Numbered from the stretch's first letter, positions 7,885 through 18,182 are shown. The stretch is 44,310 nucleotides of DNA from an uncultured Clostridia bacterium (GCA_930990065.1 CAKNOA010000018.1:1-44310); one strand, 5' to 3'. The notes: generated from the sequence alone by a model not told the origin. Made by a program: numbers and translations.

Positions 7885-9507
7885 ATGATCAGCGGTGCAC
7901 AGATCATGGTGAAATGCTTGCAAGAGGAGAAGGTGGAAGTCGCCTTCGGTTACCCCGGAGCGGTGATTTGTCCGTTCTACGATGAACTATACCGCACCAA
8001 CATTCGCCATGTACTGGTACGGCAGGAACAGCACGCGGCTCATGAAGCCAGCGGGTATGCGCGCAGCAGCGGGAAAGTGGGCGTGTGCATTGTGACGTCC
8101 GGCCCCGGTGCGACCAATTTGATTACAGGCCTTGCCACGGCTTATATGGATTCGATTCCGCTGGTGGCTATTTCCGGCCAGGTTAACAGCGAACTGTTGG
8201 GCCGCGATGTATTTCAGGAAGCCGATGTGACCGGTGCCTGTGAATCGTTTACCAAACACAGCTATCTGGTGAAAAACGCCGCGGATCTGCCCCGTATTTT
8301 TAAAGAAGCCTTTACCATTGCTTCGACCGGCCGTCCCGGCCCGGTGCTCATTGATGTACCGGTAGACGTGCAGCAAAGTATGGTGGACGGGGACTTTTCG
8401 TACCCGGCCGTGGCCGATATTGTCGGATACAAACCCCGGACCGAAGGAAACGGATTGCAGATTAAACGGGCCATGGCCGAATTAAAAGAAGCCAAACGTC
8501 CGTTGATTTGCTGCGGTGGCGGTGTGGTGCTGGCCGGTGCCCGGGAAGAAATGAAAGCCTTTGCCCGCAAAACCGGGATTCCCATTGTGGCCACGATGAT
8601 GGGGATTGGCGTCATTCCCATGGATACCCCCCAGTATTTGGGGATGATTGGCAGCCACGGGCGCGTCTATGCCAACCGCGCCATGCGGGAAAGTGATTTG
8701 ATTATTTTGTGCGGGGCGCGGGTCGGTGACCGGGCCGTGTCGGCACCGGAACAGGTGGCCCAGAACACCCGCATTATCCATATTGATATTGACCCGGCGG
8801 AAATTGGGAAGAACATCCGGGTGGATATCCCCATTGTGGGCGACATCCGGCAGGTGCTGGCCCGGTTTGCCGAAAAGGCGGAACCGCTGGATATTGCCGA
8901 TTGGCGGGAAACCGTAATCGGGTACAAAACGGCGTATGTGCCTACCGGCGAAGACCGGGACGATTGCGTCGAACCGCGGTCGTTTATTCGGGCCTTATCC
9001 CGGATGATGGACGAAAGGGCTATTTTGGTGGCCGATGTGGGCCAGAACCAGATTTGGTCGGCACGGAATTTTAACGTGAAAGAAGGCCGCTTCCTCACCA
9101 GCGGCGGCCTGGGCACCATGGGCTATGCGTTGCCGGCTGCGATTGGGGCCAAAATTGCCAAACCCCACCGCCAGGTGGTGGCGATCTGCGGGGACGGGGC
9201 GTTCCAGATGAGTATGATGGAACTGGCTACCGCCTGCCAGCAGAAGATACCTGTGAAGCTGATTTTGATGGACAATTCCCGTTTGGGCATGGTGAAGGAG
9301 CTGCAAGATAAATTGTACGGCAGCCGGTATGAAGCCACGCTGCTGGATGGAAACCCCGATTTTGTGGCGCTGTGCCAGGCCTATGGGATACGGGCTGTGC
9401 GGGCGGAAAATAACCGCCAGGCAGAAGCGTATGCCAAAGAGATGCTGGCAAGCAAAGAAGCCTACGTGTTGGTGTGCCGGGTCGATCCCGATACGCCTAC
9501 CATTTAA
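7885..9507 (+). CDS. ilvB: Acetolactate synthase, large (catalytic) subunit
   Basis: The 540-residue protein is a ThDP-dependent acetohydroxyacid synthase, making 2-acetolactate or 2-aceto-2-hydroxybutyrate at the first common step of Val, Leu and Ile synthesis. The N-terminal Pyr domain has GYPG (22-25) and the catalytic Glu in RQEQHAAHEASGYAR (E48). The central domain spans about 185-330. The C-terminal PP domain has the metal-binding GDGAFQMSMMELATA near 434, ending at MDNSRLGMVKELQ. Length is normal. The ilvN small subunit follows after 16 bases and then ilvC, so the complex and the next enzyme are cotranscribed. The ATG is preceded by only a moderate GGGAAGTGAG site. Confidence 0.95.
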   Translation: MISGAQIMVKCLQEEKVEVAFGYPGAVICPFYDELYRTNIRHVLVRQEQHAAHEASGYARSSGKVGVCIVTSGPGATNLITGLATAYMDSIPLVAISGQVNSELLGRDVFQEADVTGACESFTKHSYLVKNAADLPRIFKEAFTIASTGRPGPVLIDVPVDVQQSMVDGDFSYPAVADIVGYKPRTEGNGLQIKRAMAELKEAKRPLICCGGGVVLAGAREEMKAFARKTGIPIVATMMGIGVIPMDTPQYLGMIGSHGRVYANRAMRESDLIILCGARVGDRAVSAPEQVAQNTRIIHIDIDPAEIGKNIRVDIPIVGDIRQVLARFAEKAEPLDIADWRETVIGYKTAYVPTGEDRDDCVEPRSFIRALSRMMDERAILVADVGQNQIWSARNFNVKEGRFLTSGGLGTMGYALPAAIGAKIAKPHRQVVAICGDGAFQMSMMELATACQQKIPVKLILMDNSRLGMVKELQDKLYGSRYEATLLDGNPDFVALCQAYGIRAVRAENNRQAEAYAKEMLASKEAYVLVCRVDPDTPTI

Positions 9508-9523
9508 GAAAAGGGGGTTCGGT

Positions 9524-11141
<1,618 letters not shown>

Positions 11142-11177
11142 TATTTCTGGTATTTTCAGGGAAATTATAGTATGATA

Positions 11178-11231
11178 AAGGGGAACCTTGGCTCTGCTTT
11201 TCTGAGCGGGCCGGGGTTTCCCTTTTATTTT
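11178..11231 (+). terminator. Terminator after ilvC
   Basis: AAGGGGAACC..GGCTC pairs with GAGC.GGCC..GGTTTCCCTT across a 9-base loop, then TTTATTTT. It ends the ilv operon 25 bases before the next start codon. Confidence 0.7.
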
Positions 11232-11254
11232 ACCCAAAAGGAGGCGACAGGCCC

Positions 11255-12127
11255 ATGTGGGATCGGAAAATCATAAAAGCCTGGGCCAAACAGGACCTAG
11301 CGGGTATCCGGTATGGGACGGCGTTGCTGGTCACCTGGCTGACGGGGGTGATCGGGGGACTGATTCCCTTCCTTTTTCAGTATGCGTTTCAAATCCAATA
11401 TGCCAACCGGTATTATGTGTATCTGGAATTTCCAAATACGTGGGAAGAATTTATCCCCAACGGGGTGCACAGCCTGTTTACCGGGGAGGAAAACTGTTGG
11501 GCCCTTTACTGGTTTTTCGGTATACTGGCAATTGTTAATCTATTTTTTGTGAAGAACATATTCCGAATCGGGCAAACTACTTTTTATCTGCAGCTGCAGC
11601 AGGGGCAAGGCCGCTGCCGGGATGGCTTTGCGGGCCTTGCATCGGGTTACGGGCGGCGGATAAGCGCTATGGCGACAACTGTGCTCACCATCATGCTGTG
11701 GGGATTGCTATTTGTTGTGCCCGGGATTATCAAAGCCTTGGAATACAGCATGGTGCCCTGGCTGCTGGCCGAAAATCCCACCATGACGGGGCAAGAGGCG
11801 AGAGCCATCAGCCGACGGATGACCCGAGGGGAAAAAGGGGCCATTTTTGTTCTGTATTTGTCGTTTCTGGGGTGGTTTTTGTTGGCCAATTTGGCGGCGC
11901 AACTGCCCATGAGCCTAATCAATGTGCTGCTGTTTGCCCGGACCGGTTTTTATTGGGGCGCTTCCATGGGAGGAAATCTGGCCATCGGATTGCTGTCCGC
12001 TTTGACCGTGTCGCTGGTTCTGCCATACGTGCAGGCAACGAATGCCCGGCTGTACCGTTTTTTGCGGGATCGGGACGGGATGTATCAATCAGCAGCCGTT
12101 TATGGCGGAAGTGTAAACTTACTTTAA
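11255..12127 (+). CDS. DUF975 family membrane protein
   Basis: The 290-residue protein has about five to six hydrophobic segments and matches the DUF975 family in its core: FVVPGIIKALEYSMVPWLLA near residue 150, followed by ENPTMTGQEARAISRRM and a Gly/Lys-rich turn, then YLSFLGWFLLANL. DUF975 proteins are poorly characterised integral membrane proteins of Firmicutes; no enzymatic function is claimed. The ATG follows AAAAGGAGGCGA. It is separated from the next gene by a clear promoter and so is probably monocistronic, though the only upstream signal is the ilvC terminator region. Confidence 0.75.
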   Translation: MWDRKIIKAWAKQDLAGIRYGTALLVTWLTGVIGGLIPFLFQYAFQIQYANRYYVYLEFPNTWEEFIPNGVHSLFTGEENCWALYWFFGILAIVNLFFVKNIFRIGQTTFYLQLQQGQGRCRDGFAGLASGYGRRISAMATTVLTIMLWGLLFVVPGIIKALEYSMVPWLLAENPTMTGQEARAISRRMTRGEKGAIFVLYLSFLGWFLLANLAAQLPMSLINVLLFARTGFYWGASMGGNLAIGLLSALTVSLVLPYVQATNARLYRFLRDRDGMYQSAAVYGGSVNLL

Positions 12128-12144
12128 AATTCCTTCGCAAAGCC

Positions 12145-12172
12145 TTGCAGTGTGGGTTTCTGGGTTTATAAT
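12145..12172 (+). promoter_or_regulatory. Promoter for the zinc-ribbon membrane protein gene
   Basis: TTGCAG (12145-12150), a 16-base spacer and TATAAT (12167-12172), 32 bases before the ATG at 12205. Confidence 0.65.
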
Positions 12173-12204
12173 GGAAGAAAAACACAGACAGGAAGGCATT
12201 TTGT

Positions 12205-12627
12205 ATGACTTTTTTTCAACGATTTTTAATAGGAATGCAGCGCTTTATGGCGGGCCGGAGGGGCACGGATGCCCTGGCTTTGGCGACGATGATCGCGGGC
12301 CTAGTGCTGTGCCTGATTGGACAAATCTGTTGGGGTTGGGTAGGGCTCTTCCTCCTTTTGTTGGGATATGCTTTCTATGCATATACGTTTTTCCGCATGC
12401 TGTCGCGCAACTGGGTAAAACGGGAACGGGAAAACGCCTGGTTTTTATCCATATGGCGGCCGGTTGCCAGTTGGTTTTCCATGCGCCGCACCATTTGGAA
12501 AGACCGGAAGTTCTATAAGTATTTCCGTTGCCCCAACTGCCGGGCCTGGCAGCGGGCGCCCCGCGGAAAGGGAAAAATCCAGGTTCGCTGCCGTGGGTGC
12601 GGCCAAGAATTTTATCAGAAAACCTGA
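12205..12627 (+). CDS. Small membrane protein with C-terminal zinc ribbon
   Basis: The 140-residue protein is not a family I recognise by name. It has two hydrophobic segments (about 23-40 and 43-65), a basic amphipathic stretch (66-105), and a C-terminal zinc-ribbon motif with C109-x2-C112 and C129-x2-C132 (CPNC ... CRGC). The topology suggests a membrane-anchored cytoplasmic ribbon that could bind metal, RNA or protein. Its ribosome site is weak (GGAAGG, 11 bases upstream). It has its own promoter and is closed by a strong terminator, so it is expressed alone. Confidence 0.7.
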   Translation: MTFFQRFLIGMQRFMAGRRGTDALALATMIAGLVLCLIGQICWGWVGLFLLLLGYAFYAYTFFRMLSRNWVKRERENAWFLSIWRPVASWFSMRRTIWKDRKFYKYFRCPNCRAWQRAPRGKGKIQVRCRGCGQEFYQKT

Positions 12628-12673
12628 AAAAAGCCGGTTTCCTTTTTACACACAAAGGAAGCCGGCTTTTCTA
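12627..12673 (+). terminator. Terminator after the zinc-ribbon membrane protein
   Basis: AAAAGCCGGTTTCCTTT pairs with AAAGGAAGCCGGCTTTT around an 8-base loop with a single G-T or mismatch position. It separates this gene from the signalling operon. Confidence 0.88.
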
Positions 12674-12703
12674 AATTTTCCAGCGGGAAATGCCCCGGTA
12701 TGC

Positions 12704-12732
12704 TGTTCTTTCCCCCGGAGAAATGGTATAAT
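12704..12732 (+). promoter_or_regulatory. Promoter of the lipoprotein-kinase operon
   Basis: An extended -10, TGGTATAAT (TATAAT at 12727-12732), with a weak -35-like TGTTCT 17 bases upstream (12704-12709). Confidence 0.6.
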
Positions 12733-12789
12733 ACTTTTGTATGTCCCGTCCCGGGGACAAAAGGTCAATTGAGAAAGGAGACGGCTGCC

Positions 12790-14124
12790 ATGAAAGCCAG
12801 AGAGAAGCGTAAAAAAGGCCGGGCCGGTTTTTTGGCCATTTTATGGCTGGCCTTTTTCTTATGTACCGGCTGTTCCTCCGTCAATCTGAACCCGGAAAGC
12901 CTGATGAGCCCGCCGCTGGTAACGGAGGACCAGTCCCAAATTATGGAACTGATCCAGAAAGACAGCGGTACCAATGGGGCGATTATGCGATATCCCCGTT
13001 CGGGGGATTACCGGTCGGCCGTTATTTTTAAGGATTTTACCGGGGACAGCCAGGAAGATGCCGTGGCGCTGTACCAGACATCGGAAGGAACCGGAACAAC
13101 CATTGCATTTTTGACAAAGCGCAGCGGCAGCTGGAAAATTACCAGTACCTTTGTCAATGTGGCATCGCAGGTAGATCGGGTATGTTTTGGCGATTTGAAC
13201 GGGGACGGGGTCAACGAAACCGTTGTCGGATGGGGCAGTTTGCAGAATCAGACGGGTTCCGTCAGTGTGTTTGAATACCGCAACGGCAAAATTACCGAAC
13301 ACCAGCCCGATGTCAATGCGGGAGAAATGGTGCTGGTGGATATGAATGATGATGGAAAAAGCGAGCTGTTTTTGGTGACGTTAGCCGGCACCGACGGCAG
13401 CAAAGCCGTGGCATCGCTTTATGAATTGCGCAGCGAATCCAGCCTGGTTAAAGAAGCCAGCATGGAAATTAACCAGAGTGTGGTACGGTATGATTCGATT
13501 CAGGTGGGCCGTATCAACGAGGATACCCGGGCCGTGATCGTAGACGGCACTTGCGCCGACGGCAACAGCATTACCCAGGTCATCGGCTGGAATAAAAAGG
13601 ACAGTATTTTAAAAGCACTGCTCAGTGATACCCAGGTCGCGGCTACCAGCCGGGGGGCACAATTGCAATGCAATGCCCGGGATATCAACCAGGACGGCCT
13701 GATCGAAATCCCGACGGCGTCCCTGTTGCCGGGGGTGAATGAAGAAGCCCTGTCGTGTGTTTCGTACCTGGTTTCGTGGAACCGGCTGGATAAAGAAGAA
13801 TCGACGCTGTCTGTGGTGGTCAATACGGTGGTCAATTCCGACGCCGGGTATGCCTTTTCGTATCCGGATATGTGGGAAAATAAAGTGACTTGCAAAAAAG
13901 ATGGCGACAGCATGGTGTTTTTACTAGTGGATGGTGAAACCGAAGTGATGCGGATTAACATGTTTGCAGCCAGCCGGTGGAACACCACCGCCAGCAAAGG
14001 GTATGAAGAACTGGCGGAACAGAACAGTGTGGTATACGCGGTTAAAAAAGGGGACTATCAGGGCGAGTTGCAAATGAATAACGAGGATATCCGGCAGGCG
14101 TTTATGTTGCTGGATGCGCAATAA
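12790..14124 (+). CDS. FG-GAP/VCBS-like lipoprotein
   Basis: The 444-residue product begins with a basic region and a hydrophobic segment ending in a lipobox (LCTGC, lipidated C28), so it is anchored to the outer face of the membrane. Four loops follow the DxNxDGxxE pattern typical of calcium-binding FG-GAP/VCBS beta-propeller repeats: residues 82-90 (DFTGDSQED), 135-143 (DLNGDGVNE), 184-192 (DMNDDGKSE) and 298-306 (DINQDGLIE). The part after about residue 345 looks like a separate small domain. The ATG at 12790 has AGAAAGGAGA upstream; a longer frame starting upstream would include the promoter. A response regulator and a histidine kinase follow directly (17 and 33 base gaps), so a role as an external sensor or accessory of that kinase is plausible but inferred. 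Confidence 0.75.
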   Translation: MKAREKRKKGRAGFLAILWLAFFLCTGCSSVNLNPESLMSPPLVTEDQSQIMELIQKDSGTNGAIMRYPRSGDYRSAVIFKDFTGDSQEDAVALYQTSEGTGTTIAFLTKRSGSWKITSTFVNVASQVDRVCFGDLNGDGVNETVVGWGSLQNQTGSVSVFEYRNGKITEHQPDVNAGEMVLVDMNDDGKSELFLVTLAGTDGSKAVASLYELRSESSLVKEASMEINQSVVRYDSIQVGRINEDTRAVIVDGTCADGNSITQVIGWNKKDSILKALLSDTQVAATSRGAQLQCNARDINQDGLIEIPTASLLPGVNEEALSCVSYLVSWNRLDKEESTLSVVVNTVVNSDAGYAFSYPDMWENKVTCKKDGDSMVFLLVDGETEVMRINMFAASRWNTTASKGYEELAEQNSVVYAVKKGDYQGELQMNNEDIRQAFMLLDAQ

Positions 14125-14141
14125 AGGAGGTTATGGGAAAA

Positions 14142-14849
14142 ATGAGCAAAAGAATTCTGATCGCTGAGGACGAGCAGGCGATACGGGAATTTGTGGTGAT
14201 CAACCTGCAGCGGGCCGGGTATGAAACCGTCGAAGCGGGCAGCGGCGATGAAGCGCTGGAGCTGTATAACCGCGATGCGGGACGCTTTGATGTGGCCGTG
14301 CTGGATATCATGATGCCGGGCGAGCACAGCGGGCTGGATGTGTGCAAAGAACTGCGCCGGCGCAGCGGCAGCATCGGGATTATTATGCTGTCGGCCAGGG
14401 CCCAGGAAATGGATAAAGTCAGCGGGCTGATGATGGGCGCCGATGACTATGTAACCAAGCCGTTCAGTCCCAGCGAACTGGTCGCGCGGGTGGACGCCGT
14501 GTACCGGCGGGTGGCCTTGGCCGGCAAAGGCGCCGGTGGCGAAAACAGCGAAGAAATTCATTCGGGCGATTTTATATTGAATTTGCGCAACCGGTATTTA
14601 ACGCGCCGGGGGGTACAAATCGAACTGACCCAGGTGGAATTCCAGATTATCGAATATTTCTTTACCCATCCGGGCACGGCTTTGAGCCGGACGGATATTT
14701 TGCACCATGTATGGGGCGGCGCATACGTAGGGGAAGAAAAAATTGTGGATGTCAACATCCGGCGGCTGCGTATGAAGGTGGAAGACCAGCCTTCGGCGCC
14801 GAAACATATTGTGACGGTTTGGGGATTTGGCTACCGCTGGGAAGGATGA
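14142..14849 (+). CDS. OmpR/PhoB-family response regulator
   Basis: The 235-residue protein has an N-terminal receiver domain with acidic pocket E9/D10, phosphoacceptor D55 (VAVLDIMMPG) and the switch Lys K107 (DYVTKPF), and a C-terminal winged helix DNA-binding domain (about 135-233, ending HIVTVWGFGYRWEG). It would bind DNA when phosphorylated by the kinase encoded next. ATG 14142 lies 11 bases from GGAGG; an in-frame ATG at 14133 is only two bases from that site and is less likely. Its target genes are unknown. Confidence 0.93.
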   Translation: MSKRILIAEDEQAIREFVVINLQRAGYETVEAGSGDEALELYNRDAGRFDVAVLDIMMPGEHSGLDVCKELRRRSGSIGIIMLSARAQEMDKVSGLMMGADDYVTKPFSPSELVARVDAVYRRVALAGKGAGGENSEEIHSGDFILNLRNRYLTRRGVQIELTQVEFQIIEYFFTHPGTALSRTDILHHVWGGAYVGEEKIVDVNIRRLRMKVEDQPSAPKHIVTVWGFGYRWEG

Positions 14850-14882
14850 GGAAGGAAAATAAGCAAAAAGGAGGGAACCTGT

Positions 14883-16343
14883 GTGAAAAAGAGCATTATG
14901 CGGCGCTGGCTCGTAAATAACCTGAGTGTGATCGTAGCCGTATTGGTGGCGCTGATCGTGGTTCTTTCCAATGTCATTTATGCCTATGTGTATAACGGTA
15001 TTTTGCAAGTGTTAAAAGGGCGCAGCGATGAGCTGACCATTATGTTTTCTGATTATACCGATACTTCTTCGGCCGATTTTTTCCTCAATGCCCGTACATA
15101 TGTGGAAAACTTCCCCGATAAGGCGTCGATGGAAGTGTCGGTGATCAATTCCTATGGACTGTCGGTGATGACCTCCACCGGTTTTGCCCCCGACAACACC
15201 CAGGAAAAACCGGATTATGAACAGGCCCGCCGCAGTGAAGAAGGCTTTGGCACCTGGACGGGCACGCTTTCGTCCGGGGAAAAAGTCATGGCAGTCACCC
15301 GGGTGCTCCACGACAGCAGTGGGGCCGACATTGGGGCGATTCGCTATGTGGTATCGATGGACAAAGCGGACCGGCAAATTACCACCCTGATTCTGGCTTT
15401 GGTTGTTGGCGGATTATTGGTGATCGGATTTGTGGTGCTTTCCAGCACATTTTTCCTGCGCTCGATCGTCAAACCCATCCGTCAGGTGGGGGCTTCGGCC
15501 CGGCGCATTGCTCAGGGGGATTTCAATGTGCGCATTGAAAAACAGAGCAACGACGAAGTGGGGTACCTGTGCGATGCGATCAATGAAATGGCGTCGGAAT
15601 TGGGCGCGGCTGAAAAAATGAAAAATGATTTTATTTCCAGTGTGTCCCACGAATTGCGTACGCCGCTGACCGCCATTAAGGGATGGGCCGAAACGCTGCA
15701 AAGCGGCGGCGTCACCGAAGAAATGAACGCCCGGGGGATGAGCGTGATTATCAGGGAGAGCGAGCGGCTTTCCGGTCTGGTGGAAGAGCTGTTGGATTTC
15801 TCGCGGATGCAGAGCGGGCGTATGACGCTGATGATGGACAAACTGGATATTCTGGCGGAACTGGGCGAAGCCGTGTATATGTTCACGGAGCGGGCCGCCG
15901 CCGAACACAAAGAACTGATTTACGAAGAGCCCGAGATGCTCCCGCCGGTGCTGGGGGATATTAACCGTTTGCGCCAGGTGTTTGTGAATATTATTGATAA
16001 CGCCCTTAAGTATACGGACGAAGGGGGCATGGTGCAGGTACAGGCCAAGGAACAGGGGCCGGACATTGTGGTGATGATCACCGATAACGGCTGCGGCATT
16101 CCGGCGGAACACCTGCCCAAAGTGAAACAGAAATTTTATAAGGCCAACCAGACGGTGCGAGGTTCGGGTATTGGGCTGGCGCTGGCCGATGAGATTGTTG
16201 CGCTGCATGCCGGCCAGCTGACCATTGAAAGCCAGGAAGGGGTGGGCACGGTGGTGACCATCCGGCTGCCGGCTTTGCACCAGGAATTGCCGGAAACCCC
16301 GTTACAAGGAGGAAATAACGACACCCATGGAGAAAAGAAGTAA
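14883..16343 (+). CDS. Sensor histidine kinase (HAMP, HisKA, HATPase)
   Basis: The 486-residue membrane kinase has TM1 at about 14-36, an extracytoplasmic sensor of about 130 residues, TM2 at about 167-191, HAMP at 192-243, the H-box SSVSHELRTPLTAIKG (phosphorylated H256), and an HATPase domain with N box NIIDNALKYT, DNGCGIP and GSGIGLALAD. The architecture is that of PhoR/WalK-type kinases without a PAS domain. It starts at GTG 14883 behind AAAAGGAGGG and overlaps the DUF1385 gene by 17 bases. With the FG-GAP lipoprotein and regulator upstream it forms a complete signalling unit. Confidence 0.92.
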   Translation: MKKSIMRRWLVNNLSVIVAVLVALIVVLSNVIYAYVYNGILQVLKGRSDELTIMFSDYTDTSSADFFLNARTYVENFPDKASMEVSVINSYGLSVMTSTGFAPDNTQEKPDYEQARRSEEGFGTWTGTLSSGEKVMAVTRVLHDSSGADIGAIRYVVSMDKADRQITTLILALVVGGLLVIGFVVLSSTFFLRSIVKPIRQVGASARRIAQGDFNVRIEKQSNDEVGYLCDAINEMASELGAAEKMKNDFISSVSHELRTPLTAIKGWAETLQSGGVTEEMNARGMSVIIRESERLSGLVEELLDFSRMQSGRMTLMMDKLDILAELGEAVYMFTERAAAEHKELIYEEPEMLPPVLGDINRLRQVFVNIIDNALKYTDEGGMVQVQAKEQGPDIVVMITDNGCGIPAEHLPKVKQKFYKANQTVRGSGIGLALADEIVALHAGQLTIESQEGVGTVVTIRLPALHQELPETPLQGGNNDTHGEKK

Positions 16344-17274
16344 ACGCATTACCAGTATTGGGGGACAAGCCCTGATGGAAGGCATCCTGATGCGGGGGCC
16401 CAAAGTGACATCGATCGCCGTGCGCCTGCCCGACGGCGGGCTGGATGTGAGTACACAGCCCACCCGCTTTTTAAAAGACCGGGTTCCGCTGTTTAAATGG
16501 CCGCTGCTGCGGGGGATTGCCGCCATGTACGATTCCCTGTCAGTGGGCTTTCGCGCCATGGAAGAGAGCGTGGAAAAAAGCGGCGGCGAAGAGGAGGAAG
16601 CATCCTCCGGATTTGACCGCTGGCTGGAAGAACACCTGGGAGATAAGCTTTATGGCGTCGTCATGGCGATCGGCGGCATTTTGGGGGTTGTCTTAGCGCT
16701 GGTGCTGTTTTTCCTGCTGCCGACGCAGCTGGTCAACTGGATGAAACTAGCGACGGGGGACGGCATTGAACCGTGGCGCTCCCTGATCGAAGGGGTGTTC
16801 CGGCTGGCGCTGTTTGTGGGATATTTGGCCCTGTGCGGCTGTCAGAAAGACGTGCGCAGGGTGTTCCAGTACCACGGGGCGGAACATAAGACCATTGCCT
16901 GTTACGAAAGCGGCGAAGCCCTGACAGTGGAAAATGTGCGGCATCATTCCCGTTTCCACCCCCGTTGCGGGACCAGTTTTATGGTGTTGATGCTGCTCAT
17001 CGGGGTGATTGCCGGCTTTTTTATCCCCATTACCAACCCCTTCTTGCGCATGCTTGTGAAAATCTTGCTGCTGCCTTTGGTGGTAGGGATTGGGTATGAA
17101 CTGATCCGGCTGTGCGGCCGGTGCGAAAATTTGGCGACCCGCATCATTGCGGCGCCGGGCATGTGGATTCAGCGGTTGTCCACCAAAGAGCCGGAAGACG
17201 GCATGATGGAAGCGGCGATCCGTGCGATTGAAGCCGTCATTCCCGAAAACGGGGAAGATTTGGTGGCGTCATGA
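16327..17274 (+). CDS. DUF1385 (YqhQ-like) membrane protein
   Basis: The 315-residue protein matches the YqhQ/DUF1385 family: an N-terminal GGQALMEGILMRGP segment, hydrophobic segments at about 112-138, 155-172 and 210-255, and the hallmark YHGAEHKTIACYE near 181-193 followed by HPRCGTSFMVL. The family is widespread in Firmicutes and of uncertain function. The ATG has an AAGGAGG site inside the end of the kinase gene and overlaps it; the stop overlaps the prmC start as ATGA. Such tight packing suggests coupled translation of kinase, YqhQ-like and PrmC. Confidence 0.88.
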   Translation: MEKRSKRITSIGGQALMEGILMRGPKVTSIAVRLPDGGLDVSTQPTRFLKDRVPLFKWPLLRGIAAMYDSLSVGFRAMEESVEKSGGEEEEASSGFDRWLEEHLGDKLYGVVMAIGGILGVVLALVLFFLLPTQLVNWMKLATGDGIEPWRSLIEGVFRLALFVGYLALCGCQKDVRRVFQYHGAEHKTIACYESGEALTVENVRHHSRFHPRCGTSFMVLMLLIGVIAGFFIPITNPFLRMLVKILLLPLVVGIGYELIRLCGRCENLATRIIAAPGMWIQRLSTKEPEDGMMEAAIRAIEAVIPENGEDLVAS

Positions 17275-18119
17275 ACCAGGGGGATTTGTACCGCTGGGGA
17301 CGCCGGGTGCTAGCAGATCACGGGATTGATACCGCCTCGTTTGACGCCATGACCCTTTTGTGCCGGTGCCTACAGAAAGACCGGCAGCAAATTTTGGTGC
17401 ATGGGGAAGATTTAGCTTTACCTGAAGCCGAAACAAAGTACCGGGCGCAAATTGCAAAACGGGCCGCCCGGGAACCGCTGCAGTACCTGTTAGGCGATTG
17501 GGAGTTTTTGGATATGACCCTGCAGGTCGGGCCTGGGGTACTGGTTCCCAGGGAAGAAACGGAGCTTTTGTGCCGGCAGGCAGCCGCGCTCCTACAACCG
17601 GGCGGCGTGGGGCTGGACCTGTGCGCCGGGACCGGCGCCGTAGCGCTGGGGCTGCAGCGGTTGTGCCCGCAGAAAACCGTATGGGCCGTGGAAAAATACG
17701 AGCAGGCTTTTTCGTTTTTGTGCCGGAATATCCAGAAGTGGGCGCCCGATCATGTTAAAGCCGTTAAAGCCGATGTGCTGCAAGGGCCCATCGAAGGGGT
17801 ATGGCCCCACCCGGTGGACTTTTTGCTGTCCAATCCCCCCTATGTGACGCCCAAAGCGTACGAAGGATTGCAGGAAGAAGTCAAAAAAGAACCGGCCACG
17901 GCGCTATTAGGCGGCGAGGACGGGCTGCTGTTTTACCGGGTGATTGCCGAAAAGTGGGTGCCGCTTTTAAAGCCCGGCGGCGTGCTGGCCGTGGAAATCG
18001 GCGAAGAACAGGCGGAACCGGTCGGGGCCCTTTTTGAACAGGCGGGGCTTTGCCAGGTGGAAGTGTACCGGGATTTTCAGGAGCTCGACCGGGTGATTAC
18101 GGCCAAAAAGCGAACATGA
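17271..18119 (+). CDS. prmC: Peptide chain release factor N5-glutamine methyltransferase
   Basis: The 282-residue enzyme methylates the Gln of the GGQ motif in release factors RF1/RF2 using S-adenosylmethionine, which promotes translation termination. Visible features are the N-terminal helical domain (1-85), REPLQYLLGDWEF, VPREETELL, the SAM-binding LDLCAGTGAVALGL near 114-127, and the catalytic NPPY at about 188-191. It starts by ATGA overlap with the DUF1385 gene; this pairing is common in Firmicutes, often near prfA. The last codons overlap the LexA box that controls recA. Confidence 0.93.
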   Translation: MNQGDLYRWGRRVLADHGIDTASFDAMTLLCRCLQKDRQQILVHGEDLALPEAETKYRAQIAKRAAREPLQYLLGDWEFLDMTLQVGPGVLVPREETELLCRQAAALLQPGGVGLDLCAGTGAVALGLQRLCPQKTVWAVEKYEQAFSFLCRNIQKWAPDHVKAVKADVLQGPIEGVWPHPVDFLLSNPPYVTPKAYEGLQEEVKKEPATALLGGEDGLLFYRVIAEKWVPLLKPGGVLAVEIGEEQAEPVGALFEQAGLCQVEVYRDFQELDRVITAKKRT

Positions 18120-18124
18120 GTTCG
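18111..18124 (+). promoter_or_regulatory. LexA (SOS) box upstream of recA
   Basis: CGAACATGAGTTCG matches the Gram-positive SOS consensus CGAACRNRYGTTYG except for one central base and is a perfect 5-base dyad. It overlaps the stop codon of prmC and lies 30 bases upstream of the recA -35 box. Confidence 0.85.
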
Positions 18125-18141
18125 AAAAAATGCTGGATTTA

Positions 18142-18166
18142 GGGGAAAATCCATTGCTTTTCCCCC
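18142..18166. repeat. Inverted repeat over the recA -35 region
   Basis: GGGGAAAA and TTTTCCCC flank an 8-base spacer, and the right arm overlaps TTGCTT, the recA -35 box. It could be an operator or a weak terminator for the upstream operon; no T-run follows directly. Confidence 0.5.
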
Positions 18167-18182
18167 CGGTTTTCAGTATACT
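18154..18182 (+). promoter_or_regulatory. recA promoter
   Basis: TTGCTT (18154-18159), a 17-base spacer and TATACT (18177-18182), downstream of the LexA box. Confidence 0.75.

Noticed and set aside
15414..16280. A 288-codon minus-strand frame opposite the histidine kinase, and a similar one opposite recA (18317-19357).
   Set aside because: Both lie entirely within well-supported genes and show His/Gln/Phe-rich shadow composition.
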